NCBI RefSeq assembly: GCF_004137765.1
Contig: NZ_NOIS01000003.1
Coordinates: forward strand, 62,001 to 126,000
Length of the DNA: 64,000 nucleotides
Direction: 5' to 3'
Origin: Rothia uropygialis
GTDB lineage: Bacteria > Actinomycetota > Actinomycetes > Actinomycetales > Micrococcaceae
Both the position numbers and the translations under genes were made by a program. Each line of letters opens with the position of its first letter. Position 1 is the first letter of the stretch. The notes below the pieces were generated by a model. That model was not told the origin of the DNA. It saw only the letters and a list, made by a program, of their open reading frames with translations, and searched no databases. This document shows, piece after piece, positions 44,579 through 52,761 of the stretch.

Positions 44579-46036
44579 TCAACGATTGGTCCTTCCCAAA
44601 GTGTGCCGGAGTGCCGATTCGATCTCTGCGAATCGGAACGAGTACCCGTGGTTTTCCAGAACACGGGGCACCAAAGCGGCGGAACTCAGTGCGAGCTCGC
44701 GAGCGCCTTGCTTTCCAAGAAGCAGACCCGGCGCCTGTTTGGGCGTGGGTACGATGCTCGGACGCCGAAGAATCGAGGCCAATGTCTTGGCGAATTCCTT
44801 CTGCCGGACCGGGTGAGGGGCCGCGGCATTGACCGGGCCGGATAGTTCGGGGTCGGCTATCGCGAACGCGTATACCTGGGCGAGATCTTCCACGCTGATC
44901 CACGGTTGCCACTGTTCTCCCCCGCCGAGGGGGCCACCTGCTCCGGCCAAGTACAGAGGCAGCTGGGCGGCCAGAAGCCCGCCGGACGAGCTGAGCACCA
45001 GTCCCGTCCGGACGAGGACGACACGCGTTCCGAAGTCTTCGGCTTTCCGCGCGGCGGCTTCCCACTGGGTGCAGACTTCGGCCAAGAAATCCTGCCCCGG
45101 ACCGTCGGTCTCCGTGACGACGTCGGCCTCGTGCCCGTAATATCCGCTCGCCGAGGCGTTAATCAGGATCTTGGGTCCGCCGCTGTCCGTGACCTCCCGC
45201 ATCGCGGCAACGATGGTCTCGGTGCTCTTGAGACGGGATTCGAGCACCGCACGACGGTGCTTCTCGGTGAAAGGTCCGGCAATTCCGGCGCCGGCCAGAT
45301 TGATGACGGCGTCCAGACCGACGAGGTGTTGAGGGTCCAGGGTTTGCTGTTCCGGATCCCAAGCAATTTGCCCCTCGCCGATGGTTCCACTGAAGCCCTG
45401 ACGGCGTTTAAGGTGGATGACCTCATGTCCCGCTGCGCGCAGAAGAGCCGAAACCTGCGTTCCGACGAGCCCGGATGCACCGGCAATCGCGACTTTGAGC
45501 TTTCCGGTGCCCTGCCCCTTGCTCTCACGGTGGTCGTCCAAGTACGAAGCGAAGTCCAGATCCGCTTGCGTCTGATCCGTACGGAATGCGAAGACGCGCT
45601 CAAGTTCTTTATCGAAAGCATTGGCGCTGAATTTGAAACGATTCTCCAACCCACCCGGCAATTCGTAATTCACGGTATCGGAGACCATCGTCTGGCCCTG
45701 TTCCACGTCCGTGAATTGGTGCTGATGCTTCCAGGACTTGAGCGGGCCTCTCTTCATCTCGTCCGTGAAGCTCGCGCCCGGCACATACTCGGTATGTTCT
45801 GCAGTCCAGCGCGTTCCTGGCCTGATCGGTATGTTGCCGGGAAGCAACCCTTCGGCCCACTGCACCCCCATGAGCAATTCCGTTTTCGAACCGACCTCGA
45901 GTCCGTGGGTCGGTTCGGTCAGGACCTTGGAGTTCCACGGCGGGGTGAGCCTGACCACCGCCCCCGGCCTGCCGTACCACTCGGTCACGGCGGATCGAGG
46001 ATGAGCGATGTGCGCGTTGTGTTCAAATGTGGTCAT
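44579..46036 (-). CDS. TIGR01777-family epimerase with N-terminal SRPBCC domain
   Basis: A 485-residue fusion. Residues about 1-150 look like a START/SRPBCC lipid-binding-type domain (SAVTEWYGRPGAVVRLTPPW); residues about 185-485 are an NAD-binding extended SDR of the TIGR01777 (YfcH/SulA) type, with VAIAGASGLVGTQV, NLAGAGIAGPFTEKHR and NASASGYYGHEAD. The ATG overlaps the stop of the upstream glycosylase gene (ATGA). Family members are widespread but have no settled substrate. The fusion layout is common in actinobacteria. Coupling with a DNA repair gene may be incidental. Confidence 0.86.
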   Translation of the reverse strand: MTTFEHNAHIAHPRSAVTEWYGRPGAVVRLTPPWNSKVLTEPTHGLEVGSKTELLMGVQWAEGLLPGNIPIRPGTRWTAEHTEYVPGASFTDEMKRGPLKSWKHQHQFTDVEQGQTMVSDTVNYELPGGLENRFKFSANAFDKELERVFAFRTDQTQADLDFASYLDDHRESKGQGTGKLKVAIAGASGLVGTQVSALLRAAGHEVIHLKRRQGFSGTIGEGQIAWDPEQQTLDPQHLVGLDAVINLAGAGIAGPFTEKHRRAVLESRLKSTETIVAAMREVTDSGGPKILINASASGYYGHEADVVTETDGPGQDFLAEVCTQWEAAARKAEDFGTRVVLVRTGLVLSSSGGLLAAQLPLYLAGAGGPLGGGEQWQPWISVEDLAQVYAFAIADPELSGPVNAAAPHPVRQKEFAKTLASILRRPSIVPTPKQAPGLLLGKQGARELALSSAALVPRVLENHGYSFRFAEIESALRHTLGRTNR

Positions 46037-46644
46037 AGGTCGTCTCTCACTTTCTCCCACGGCTCGATATCGCCGGGGATAACCCTAAACAGGGGGTGGT
46101 TCTTGAGGGTCGCATTTCGCAGGTCGGATTCGAGGCGTCCGACGAGTTTGGGGGCGCGCATGCGCAATTTGAACGTCAACAGCTCGGCCTCGTAGTCAAG
46201 TTGGCCCTGAGTCACGGGGATCGCCGGAACCGTACGGGAAGCGTCCGATATCGAGGTATTTCCTGAGGCTGGCGGCAAGACCTGCGGCTCGGCCTCGCCG
46301 TCGGAATTGCCTGTGGGACTCGCCTCCGCACTGGGTTCAGACAGATCGACCCAGTCCGGACCGGGCTGGGTAAGCTCGGTCTCCCCGGAAAGCAACGGCC
46401 CCTTGACGATTTTTTCGACGTCGAACCTGTAGCCGCGCGACGTAGCCTCTCTATGGATTCCCCTGAGAAAAGCAGACAATGCCGCTCGAGGGGCCTCACT
46501 CTGTCGGAAGCGGATCAGCTGGGGGTGCTGCCGGTAACCATGGGTGGCCCCCGCCAGAACTTTTTGCGCCAGCAGCGCTTCCCTCCAGGCGGCCACGAGT
46601 CCTTTTGCATCCAAGTAGGACGGGTCGAGGGACCAAAGCCTCAC
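46033..46644 (-). CDS. Pyrimidine-dimer DNA glycosylase (endonuclease V-like)
   Basis: A 203-residue protein starting at GTG after ACAGGAGGTCTGC. MRLWSLDPSYLDAKGLVAAWREALLAQKVL (quoted in part: RLWSLDPSYLD and LVAAWREALLAQKVL) and THGYRQHPQL are the family hallmark of pyrimidine-dimer glycosylases related to phage T4 DenV. It would start repair of UV damage by cutting the N-glycosidic bond. Residues about 85-140 are a low-complexity Ser/Glu/Pro-rich insertion that most relatives lack, with the family C-terminus (YEAELLTFKLRMRAPKL) afterwards. It heads an operon with the TIGR01777 epimerase. Confidence 0.82.
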   Translation of the reverse strand: MRLWSLDPSYLDAKGLVAAWREALLAQKVLAGATHGYRQHPQLIRFRQSEAPRAALSAFLRGIHREATSRGYRFDVEKIVKGPLLSGETELTQPGPDWVDLSEPSAEASPTGNSDGEAEPQVLPPASGNTSISDASRTVPAIPVTQGQLDYEAELLTFKLRMRAPKLVGRLESDLRNATLKNHPLFRVIPGDIEPWEKVRDDL

Positions 46645-46755
46645 GCAGACCTCCTGTGGCGGTTCGAAGACCGGGACCGAAAATGCCCCGGTGTCGCCTG
46701 CCCCACATTACTCGTTCCAGGTCCTGGCGTCGCGCTTGTTTTCGGCGGCTTGACG

Positions 46756-48183
46756 TTATGCCTCGCGGAACTCCATCTCGATCCGCTCGAGTGATTTGTC
46801 TTTGGTCTCCGGGGCCTTGAGTCGGACCCATACGAGAGCCAGAATCTGCAAGACGACGAATATCGCGATCGTCGAGCCGAATCCGAGCGCTGCGGAGAGC
46901 AAAGGGAAGAGCAGGGCTACTAAGAAGTTCACGCTCCACTGGACGCCCGTGCTGATCCCCATCGCCACCCCTCGAACCGTCAACGGGAAAATTTCGGACA
47001 TGTACAACCAGGTCATCGTGCCGATGGCGCATTGGGAGATGCCCACAAAGATCACGATCGAGAACAATATGATCCACCGCTTCGCGGACGCATCGTCGCT
47101 CATGAGTATCGATGTCGTAGCCAGGATGGAGAGCATGACGATGGTTCCGGTCAGTCCCGAACTCAACATGAGTTTGCGCCGGACGTGCGGCATGATCACC
47201 AGAGCCACCCCCACTCCGACGACCCCGGCAAGACCGATCAGAAGGTTCACCACGAAAGCAGTATTCCCCACAAAACCGGCGTCCGTCAGAATGGTGACGC
47301 CGTAGTACTGAACCACGTTGATCCCGGAAATCTGGTTGATGACCGCCATTCCGACACCGATGAACAGGATCCTCCGGATCCACGGCGTCCCGAACACGTC
47401 ACCGAGGGTCCCCGACGCCGCCTGCTCGTCCTTTGCGGCAAGTTCTTTGACTTCCTCGAGCTCGTCCGATGAGAACGTGTGCTCGCGAACTTCGCGGAGC
47501 ACTTCCAGCATTTCGTCGATTCGCCCGCCACGAGCCAACCATCGGGGAGATTCCGGGACGGCAATCATTCCTGCCCACAGAACGATGGCCGGCACAATGC
47601 ATATCGCAAGCATCCACCGCCACGTATTGGCTTGCCCAGCGTCGGTGACGCCCGCGATGCCCGCATTGAACCCGAAGGCCAGGAGCTGGCCGAAGACCAC
47701 CATGAATTCATTCTGAGAAATAACCCTCCCTCGCAGATGAGTGGGCGCAAGTTCCGCCAAGTAAACGGGCACGGTGACGGATGCACCGCCGACGGCCAGA
47801 CCCAGGACGACCCGGAAGAGGGACAGGACCCACCAGGTTGGGGCCAAGACCGAGCCGATCGCCCCGAAGGTGAAGAGAGCGGCCACCACAACGACGGTCC
47901 GGTGCCTCCCATGGCGGTCGGAGAAGCGCCCGCCGAAAACGGCACCGAATATCGCGCCGAATTGGAGGGCAGAGGTCACGAAGCCCTCGTACTCCTCGCC
48001 CATACCGAAGTCGGCAGCCATGGATGGCAAGGCCCCGTTGATGACACCGGTGTCATAGCCGAAGAGCAGCCCACCCACCGTGAGGATCATGGCTGCCGCC
48101 CGCATTTTCCCGGTCAGTTTCTTCTCCGATGCATCCGGAGCTGTGGTATCGGGACGAACCTGCGATTCGGAACTGGGCGCCAT
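46756..48183 (-). CDS. Sugar-porter MFS transporter, probably for inositol
   Basis: A 475-residue sugar-porter family protein with 12 hydrophobic segments. GGLLFGYDTGVINGA, the G-R-x-x-D-R-H-G-R-R loop as GGRFSDRHGRHRT, VPESPRWLARGGR and the QISGINVVQYYG motif mark the XylE/IolT group. Placed at the edge of the inositol island and divergent from a GntR regulator, it is most likely a myo-inositol:H+ symporter. GAGGAGGG is the ribosome binding site. The shared gap holds two inverted repeats that could control both directions. Another cyclitol or pentose is possible as substrate. Confidence 0.86.
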   Translation of the reverse strand: MAPSSESQVRPDTTAPDASEKKLTGKMRAAAMILTVGGLLFGYDTGVINGALPSMAADFGMGEEYEGFVTSALQFGAIFGAVFGGRFSDRHGRHRTVVVVAALFTFGAIGSVLAPTWWVLSLFRVVLGLAVGGASVTVPVYLAELAPTHLRGRVISQNEFMVVFGQLLAFGFNAGIAGVTDAGQANTWRWMLAICIVPAIVLWAGMIAVPESPRWLARGGRIDEMLEVLREVREHTFSSDELEEVKELAAKDEQAASGTLGDVFGTPWIRRILFIGVGMAVINQISGINVVQYYGVTILTDAGFVGNTAFVVNLLIGLAGVVGVGVALVIMPHVRRKLMLSSGLTGTIVMLSILATTSILMSDDASAKRWIILFSIVIFVGISQCAIGTMTWLYMSEIFPLTVRGVAMGISTGVQWSVNFLVALLFPLLSAALGFGSTIAIFVVLQILALVWVRLKAPETKDKSLERIEMEFREA

Positions 48184-48304
48184 AACGGCAAACCCTCCTC
48201 ACATGAAATACGGCGGTGACTTCTCATATCTAGTCGAAGTCAGTATGTTCTGCCTCATCCATCCTGCTGTATGACAGATCAGACCTGGTCAACGCGGGAT
48301 TCTT

Positions 48305-48318
48305 GGGTCGTTCGACCC
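48305..48318. promoter_or_regulatory. Inverted repeat GGGTCG-TT-CGACCC
   Basis: A perfect inverted repeat of six-base arms with a two-base centre in the gap between the sugar-porter and GntR genes, extended by TCTT on the left and AAGA (one base offset) on the right. A second regulator site or a start-proximal hairpin are both possible. Confidence 0.4.
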
Positions 48319-48348
48319 GAAGAGTGCCCGCCATGCTACGCTTAAATC

Positions 48349-48373
48349 CTATTGTCCTTACAAAGAACAATAG
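48349..48373. promoter_or_regulatory. Probable GntR (IolR-like) operator
   Basis: CTATTGT and ACAATAG form a perfect inverted repeat with an 11-base centre, 26 bases before the GntR start. The stretch TGTCCTTACA inside (48353-48362) differs at one position from the IolR consensus KGWCHTRACA reported for Corynebacterium glutamicum. It suits autoregulation of the GntR gene and control of the divergent transporter. Confidence 0.5.
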
Positions 48374-48398
48374 TAGGGAACCAACGACGGAGTAACCC

Positions 48399-49136
48399 AT
48401 GACAGCCTCAATCGACGTCACGATCGACCGCTCATCGCCCGTGCCGCTGTACCATCAGCTGGTCCATGGCATCGAGACGGCCATCGCCGAGGGCGTCCTT
48501 CCCCCGGGGACCATGCTCGACAACGAGCTTTCCCTGGCCAAGGACCTTCACCTGTCCCGACCCACGGTGCGCAAGGCCATGGACGAGCTCGTCCGTTCGG
48601 GGCTCCTGGTCCGCAAACGAGGCGTCGGGACGCAGGTCGTAGCCTCGGAGATTCGACGCTCCGTCGGATTGACCTCGCTGTACGAGGACCTGAGTGACGA
48701 CCACGCCCAGCCCACCACCGAGGTTCTGGAATTCAAGGAAACCAAAGCCCCGGACGACGTCGCCGAGCGGCTCAACCTCGCGTCGGGAGACCCTGTGTAC
48801 TACTTCAAGCGTGTGCGCAGCCGTTCAGGCACACCGCTGGCGATCATGGAAAATTGGGTTCCCCTCGAGATCGCGGACCTTAGCCGCGAAGGGCTCGAAT
48901 CTCGCGGGCTGTACACGATTCTGCGCCAACAAGGGATCAATTTCAGGCTCGCACAGCAGAAGATCGGCGCTGCGGTGGCCACCAATGAGCAGGCCAAACT
49001 GCTCAAGACGAGCACCGGATCGGCCCTGGTAACCATGTCCCGGACCGCAACCGACGATATCGGCAGACGAGCCGAAACCGGTCGACACGTCTATCGCGCG
49101 GATTCATATTCCTTCGAGATGACCCTCTCCGCCTGA
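48399..49136 (+). CDS. GntR-family regulator with UTRA domain (IolR-like)
   Basis: A 245-residue regulator. Residues about 12-78 are the GntR winged helix (PVPLYHQLVHGIETAIAEG, SLAKDLHLSRPTVRKAMDEL, GLLVRKRGVGTQV). Residues about 95-235 are a UTRA ligand domain (PVYYFKRVRSRSGTPLAIMENWVP). This HutC-type layout and the place next to iolB and the sugar porter suggest an IolR-like repressor that senses an inositol intermediate. It probably heads the GntR-iolB-TSUP transcript, with 48 bases to iolB. Confidence 0.86.
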   Translation: MTASIDVTIDRSSPVPLYHQLVHGIETAIAEGVLPPGTMLDNELSLAKDLHLSRPTVRKAMDELVRSGLLVRKRGVGTQVVASEIRRSVGLTSLYEDLSDDHAQPTTEVLEFKETKAPDDVAERLNLASGDPVYYFKRVRSRSGTPLAIMENWVPLEIADLSREGLESRGLYTILRQQGINFRLAQQKIGAAVATNEQAKLLKTSTGSALVTMSRTATDDIGRRAETGRHVYRADSYSFEMTLSA

Positions 49137-49184
49137 CCACAAGACTTCAACCGTCCGGAAACACCTCCCCGAAAGGATGCAACG

Positions 49185-50075
49185 ATGACGAACTGGGTTT
49201 ACCCCGCAGGCACAGCAACCGATGGCCCTTGGAATGTTTCCCTCGGTGCGTATGATTCCGCACAGCAGGTCGACGGCTGGGAGCATACCGGCCTCAAGAC
49301 CGCGACTTTCGCAGGTGAGACCATCTCCCTGGATGCCGTTCCGGAAGAACGCATCGTCATCCCGCTGACGGGCGATGTCGCCGCGGTGGTCGACGGTCAG
49401 AATTATGAGCTCTCGGGCCGCGAATCCGTTTTCCACGGCCCTACGGATGTCCTGTACACGGGGGCCAACAAGGCCGTAGAACTCTCCGGAGCTCAGGGCG
49501 TTCGCTTTGCCGTCGCCTCCGCACCGGCCAAGAATGAGTACCCTACTCGCCTGATCACCAAGGACGAGGCCCCGCTCGAATTGCGCGGTGCAGGCAACTG
49601 CTCGCGGGAGGTGCGGAACTTCGGAACCCCCGCGTCCCTTGAGGCCGACCGATTTATCGTCTGCGAAGTCCTGACCCCTGCCGGCAACTGGTCTTCCTAC
49701 CCTCCCCACAAGCATGACGAGGAAAAAGAGGGCGTCGAGACCCAACTCGAGGAGATCTACTACTTCGAGACGCGAGTGACTCCGGGTGCCCCGCAAGAAG
49801 CCACCGACTCGATCGGATACCAGCGTGTCTACGCCTCCGACGACCGTCCCATCGACGTCAATGCCGAAGTTCGAACCGGCGACGTCGTGCTGGTCCCTTA
49901 TGGCTGGCACGGTCCGGCTATGGCCCCTCCAGGATACGACCTGTACTACCTGAACGTCATGGCCGGTCCCGGGCCGGTCCGCAAGTGGCTCATCAGCGAC
50001 GACCCTCATCACGGATGGGTCCGTCAGCAGTGGGAAGAGCAGGATATCGACTCGCGCTTGCCTTTCGGCGGCTAG
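49185..50075 (+). CDS. iolB: 5-deoxy-glucuronate isomerase
   Basis: A 296-residue IolB. The tandem cupin fold shows TFAGETISLDAVPEERIVIPL at the N-terminus (typical strand pattern) and the metal site YPPHKHDEE, EEIYYFETR and YGWHGPAMAPPGYDLYYLN. IolB converts 5-deoxy-D-glucuronate to 2-deoxy-5-keto-D-gluconate, the step after IolD in myo-inositol breakdown. AAAGGATGCAACG precedes the ATG. It is on the plus strand behind the GntR gene, apart from the other iol genes on the minus strand, so two regulators may control one pathway. Confidence 0.93.
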   Translation: MTNWVYPAGTATDGPWNVSLGAYDSAQQVDGWEHTGLKTATFAGETISLDAVPEERIVIPLTGDVAAVVDGQNYELSGRESVFHGPTDVLYTGANKAVELSGAQGVRFAVASAPAKNEYPTRLITKDEAPLELRGAGNCSREVRNFGTPASLEADRFIVCEVLTPAGNWSSYPPHKHDEEKEGVETQLEEIYYFETRVTPGAPQEATDSIGYQRVYASDDRPIDVNAEVRTGDVVLVPYGWHGPAMAPPGYDLYYLNVMAGPGPVRKWLISDDPHHGWVRQQWEEQDIDSRLPFGG

Positions 50076-50081
50076 AGCTCC

Positions 50082-50831
50082 GTGCTGCCCGAATTGACGT
50101 TGCTCGCTTGGACCGGACTGGCCCTGGCGGCCGTATTGGTGGGGTTCTCTAAGACTGCGCTGCCAGGGATCAATACCCTCGCCGTGGCAATCTTCGCAGC
50201 GGTACTGCCCGCGAGGCCGTCCACGGGAGCGCTCCTGGTCCTCTTGCTCGTCGGTGACGCATTCGCTTTGTGGACCTACCGCCGACACGCCGATTGGCCG
50301 ACCCTCATCCGCATGATTCCCGCCGTCCTGATCGGTCTGGCGGCAGGCGGTGTCTTCCTGGCATTCGCAGGCGACGCCGTGGTGCAGCGTGTGATCGGCA
50401 TATTGCTGCTGATGCTGATGGGACTGACCCTGTGGCAGCGTCGAAAAAGGGCCAAAACCACGGGGGATCCCGTACCCGCATCTTGGGGCGCGGCCACCGG
50501 TTACGGATCCTTGGGCGGTTTCACGACCATGGTTGCCAATGCCGGCGGGCCCGTCATGTCCATGTATTTCCTCGCGGCTCGATTCCCCGTGAATGCTTTC
50601 TTGGGCACGGCCGCGTGGTTCTTTGCGACCATGAATGTGCTCAAGCTCCCGGTGTCTATCAGCTTGGGACTCATCACCTGGAACACGCTGCTCATGGATC
50701 TGATTCTGGTTCCCGCTGTGGTCGTTGGCGCCCTCTTTGGTCGGTGGGCCGCCCAGAAGATTCGACAGAAGACCTTCGACCTCGCCGTGATCGTGGTGAC
50801 GATCCTGGGCGCCGTCTACCTCTTAATATAA
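50082..50831 (+). CDS. TSUP-family (TauE/SafE) permease
   Basis: A 249-residue membrane protein of the sulfite-exporter/TSUP family with about eight hydrophobic segments: GFSKTALPGINTLAVAIFAA in the first half and GGFTTMVANAGGPVMSMYFL in the second form the two pseudo-repeat signatures. TSUP members move sulfite, sulfoacetate or organic acids. It starts at GTG six bases after iolB, so it is very probably co-transcribed. Its role beside inositol genes is unclear; export or uptake of an organic acid from the pathway is a reasonable guess. Confidence 0.83.
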   Translation: MLPELTLLAWTGLALAAVLVGFSKTALPGINTLAVAIFAAVLPARPSTGALLVLLLVGDAFALWTYRRHADWPTLIRMIPAVLIGLAAGGVFLAFAGDAVVQRVIGILLLMLMGLTLWQRRKRAKTTGDPVPASWGAATGYGSLGGFTTMVANAGGPVMSMYFLAARFPVNAFLGTAAWFFATMNVLKLPVSISLGLITWNTLLMDLILVPAVVVGALFGRWAAQKIRQKTFDLAVIVVTILGAVYLLI

Positions 50832-50877
50832 TTCCGCCCGCGGCATGACCTTTGGGCCTTGCACGATCGAAAGATAG

Positions 50878-50896
50878 AGTGAGGTAAGCCTAATCA
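50878..50896 (+). promoter_or_regulatory. IdeR/DtxR iron box
   Basis: AGTGAGGTAAGCCTAATCA matches the TTAGGTTAGGCTAACCTAA iron-box consensus at most core positions (AGGT-AG-CTAA). It lies 20 bases before the siderophore-interacting protein gene, the usual position for iron-dependent repression. Confidence 0.65.
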
Positions 50897-50915
50897 AACC
50901 GAGGATTGGAGTCCT

Positions 50916-51731
50916 ATGACAGCCCCCAAACGCAAACCCCAAACCGTCCTCGAGGTCCTCGAACGCCGCCAACTCACCCCCAATATGGTCCGACTCATTC
51001 TGGGCGGTTCAGGGTTCGCTTCATTCCAGAACAACGGATGCACCGACCAATACGTCAAACTGGTCTTTGCGAAACCCGAGCTGAACCTCACCGCGCCCTT
51101 CGACATGATGGAAATGCGGGAGAAGCTTCCCCCGGAAGACGTTCCCGTGACCCGGACGTACACCGTGCGGAGCGTGGACGAAGAAGCGGGCACGCTGACC
51201 ATCGATTTCGTGACCCACGGTGCCGAAGGGCTCGCGGCCCCGTGGGCCGCCTCCGCGTCCCCAGGGGACCAGTTGCTGTTGATGGGCCCGGGCGGCAAGT
51301 ACAACCCGGATCCGACCGCAGACTGGTATCTCTTCGCCGGGGACGCCTCTGCTCTGCCCGCTATCGGCGCGGCCATCGAGGCCCTGCCAGAATCGGCCCG
51401 GGGGTACGCGTTCATCGTTCTCGATCATGAAGAAGATCGGCAGGAGCTGGCCGCTCCCACCGGTCTGGATATCGTATGGAATGTCAAGGAAGGAGCTGGA
51501 GCTGATCCGAACCGCCTGGCGCAATTGATGACCGAGAGGCAGTGGCCCGACGGCAAGGTTGATGTCTTCGCCCACGGAGAGCGCGAATCGATCAAACAGG
51601 TGCGCCGTCTCCTCAAGGAACGTGAAATCCCGCGTGATCAGATCTCGATCTCCGGCTACTGGGCCTTCGGACGCACCGAAGACAAGTTCCAGGCCGAAAA
51701 GCGCGAACCGATCGGAAAGATCGAGGACTGA
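50916..51731 (+). CDS. Siderophore-interacting (ferric-siderophore reductase) protein
   Basis: A 271-residue SIP-family flavoprotein. The FAD-binding barrel has VTRTYTVRSVDEE (R-x-Y-S/T-x-R type) and HGAEGLAAPWAASASPGD; the C-terminal NAD(P)H part has FAGDASALPAI and ISGYWAFGRTED, a SIP signature. It reduces ferric siderophores in the cytoplasm and frees iron. The iron box just upstream indicates IdeR/DtxR control. It interrupts the inositol island and is convergent with iolG, with only 7 bases between stops. Confidence 0.9.
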   Translation: MTAPKRKPQTVLEVLERRQLTPNMVRLILGGSGFASFQNNGCTDQYVKLVFAKPELNLTAPFDMMEMREKLPPEDVPVTRTYTVRSVDEEAGTLTIDFVTHGAEGLAAPWAASASPGDQLLLMGPGGKYNPDPTADWYLFAGDASALPAIGAAIEALPESARGYAFIVLDHEEDRQELAAPTGLDIVWNVKEGAGADPNRLAQLMTERQWPDGKVDVFAHGERESIKQVRRLLKEREIPRDQISISGYWAFGRTEDKFQAEKREPIGKIED

Positions 51732-51738
51732 GATTTCA

Positions 51739-52749
51739 TCAGGAGTCCAGGTCGACAGCGACCTTCCGACCGGTTTCGGCTGATTTCTGAGCGGCATCGG
51801 CGAGGATTAACGCGGCGCGCCCGTCTTCGTACGTGGGGCTCCGCGATTCCTCGCCCTTGATCCATTTCACGAATTCTTCCAATTCAAGAAGGTACGCCGC
51901 GGCGTACCGCTCCAGGAAAAACTCCTGATAAGTGGCCTTGGACTCGACCGACACCGCGTTGGACAGGGTGACCAGCGACGTGGACGAGTTGAGCACATTG
52001 AGTGCCCCTTCGGATCCGAAAGCTTCCAAGCGCTGATCGTGCCCTGTTGCGCTGTGACGAGAATTGGTGATCGAGATCAGCTTTCCGTCCCGTGAGGTCA
52101 GGGTGACGACCACGCTGTCGAAGTCCCCGTGCTGACGAGCACCCTCGTCGAAGAGGCACGATCCCGTCGCACTCACGTCCACGATGTTGGGGGCGAAATA
52201 CCGTGCCATGTCGAAGTCGTGGATGGTCATATCCCGGAAGATCCCGCCGGAAACACCCAAATATGCAGCGGGAGGCGGCGCCGGATCGCGGCTGATGATG
52301 GTCACCTCTTCGAGGTTCCCGATCTCGCCGGCCTGGACCCTTTGCCGCACCTCGGCAAATGCCGGATCCATTCGCCGATTGAACCCCAACGCCACCGGAA
52401 CCTGGGAGGCAGCCACTTTGCCCCTCAGGGCATTAACCCGCCCGATATCCAGGTCAATCGGCTTTTCGCAGAGGACCGCAACCCCGGCGTCGACCGAAGC
52501 CTCGATCAATTCCACGTGCGTGGGGGTCGGGGAGGCTATGACGACTCCGTCCACCTCACCTGAATTGATCAGTTCGAGAGGGTCCGCCGTGACCTTGGCC
52601 CCAATGGTCTCCCCCAATGTGCGAGCCGTATCCGGGAAGGCATCTGCAATCCAGGTCAGTTCGATGTCCGGCGATGCGGTCAAGTTCTGGAAGTGAACCT
52701 GCCCTATACGACCGGTCCCGATCAGGCCGATGCGAATTTTCTGAGCCAT
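51739..52749 (-). CDS. iolG: Inositol 2-dehydrogenase (Gfo/Idh/MocA family)
   Basis: A 336-residue Gfo/Idh/MocA dehydrogenase. GLIGTGRIGQVHFQNL binds NAD; LCEKPIDLD carries the conserved Lys of the EKP motif, and GGIFRDMTIHDFDMARYF the catalytic Asp/His pair of IolG. It oxidises myo-inositol, or a related inositol, to 2-keto-myo-inositol. AAGGAACTGT precedes the ATG; it lies 12 bases after the IolE-like gene and is the last gene of the MocA-SDR-IolE-iolG operon. Confidence 0.88.
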   Translation of the reverse strand: MAQKIRIGLIGTGRIGQVHFQNLTASPDIELTWIADAFPDTARTLGETIGAKVTADPLELINSGEVDGVVIASPTPTHVELIEASVDAGVAVLCEKPIDLDIGRVNALRGKVAASQVPVALGFNRRMDPAFAEVRQRVQAGEIGNLEEVTIISRDPAPPPAAYLGVSGGIFRDMTIHDFDMARYFAPNIVDVSATGSCLFDEGARQHGDFDSVVVTLTSRDGKLISITNSRHSATGHDQRLEAFGSEGALNVLNSSTSLVTLSNAVSVESKATYQEFFLERYAAAYLLELEEFVKWIKGEESRSPTYEDGRAALILADAAQKSAETGRKVAVDLDS

Positions 52750-52761
52750 ACAGTTCCTTCC

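Noticed and set aside
44517-45065. N-terminal extension of rarD by about 180 codons
   Set aside because: The extension lies antiparallel in frame terms within the epimerase gene, is Arg/Pro/Ser-rich and unlike any RarD protein; GTG 44516 gives the normal length.
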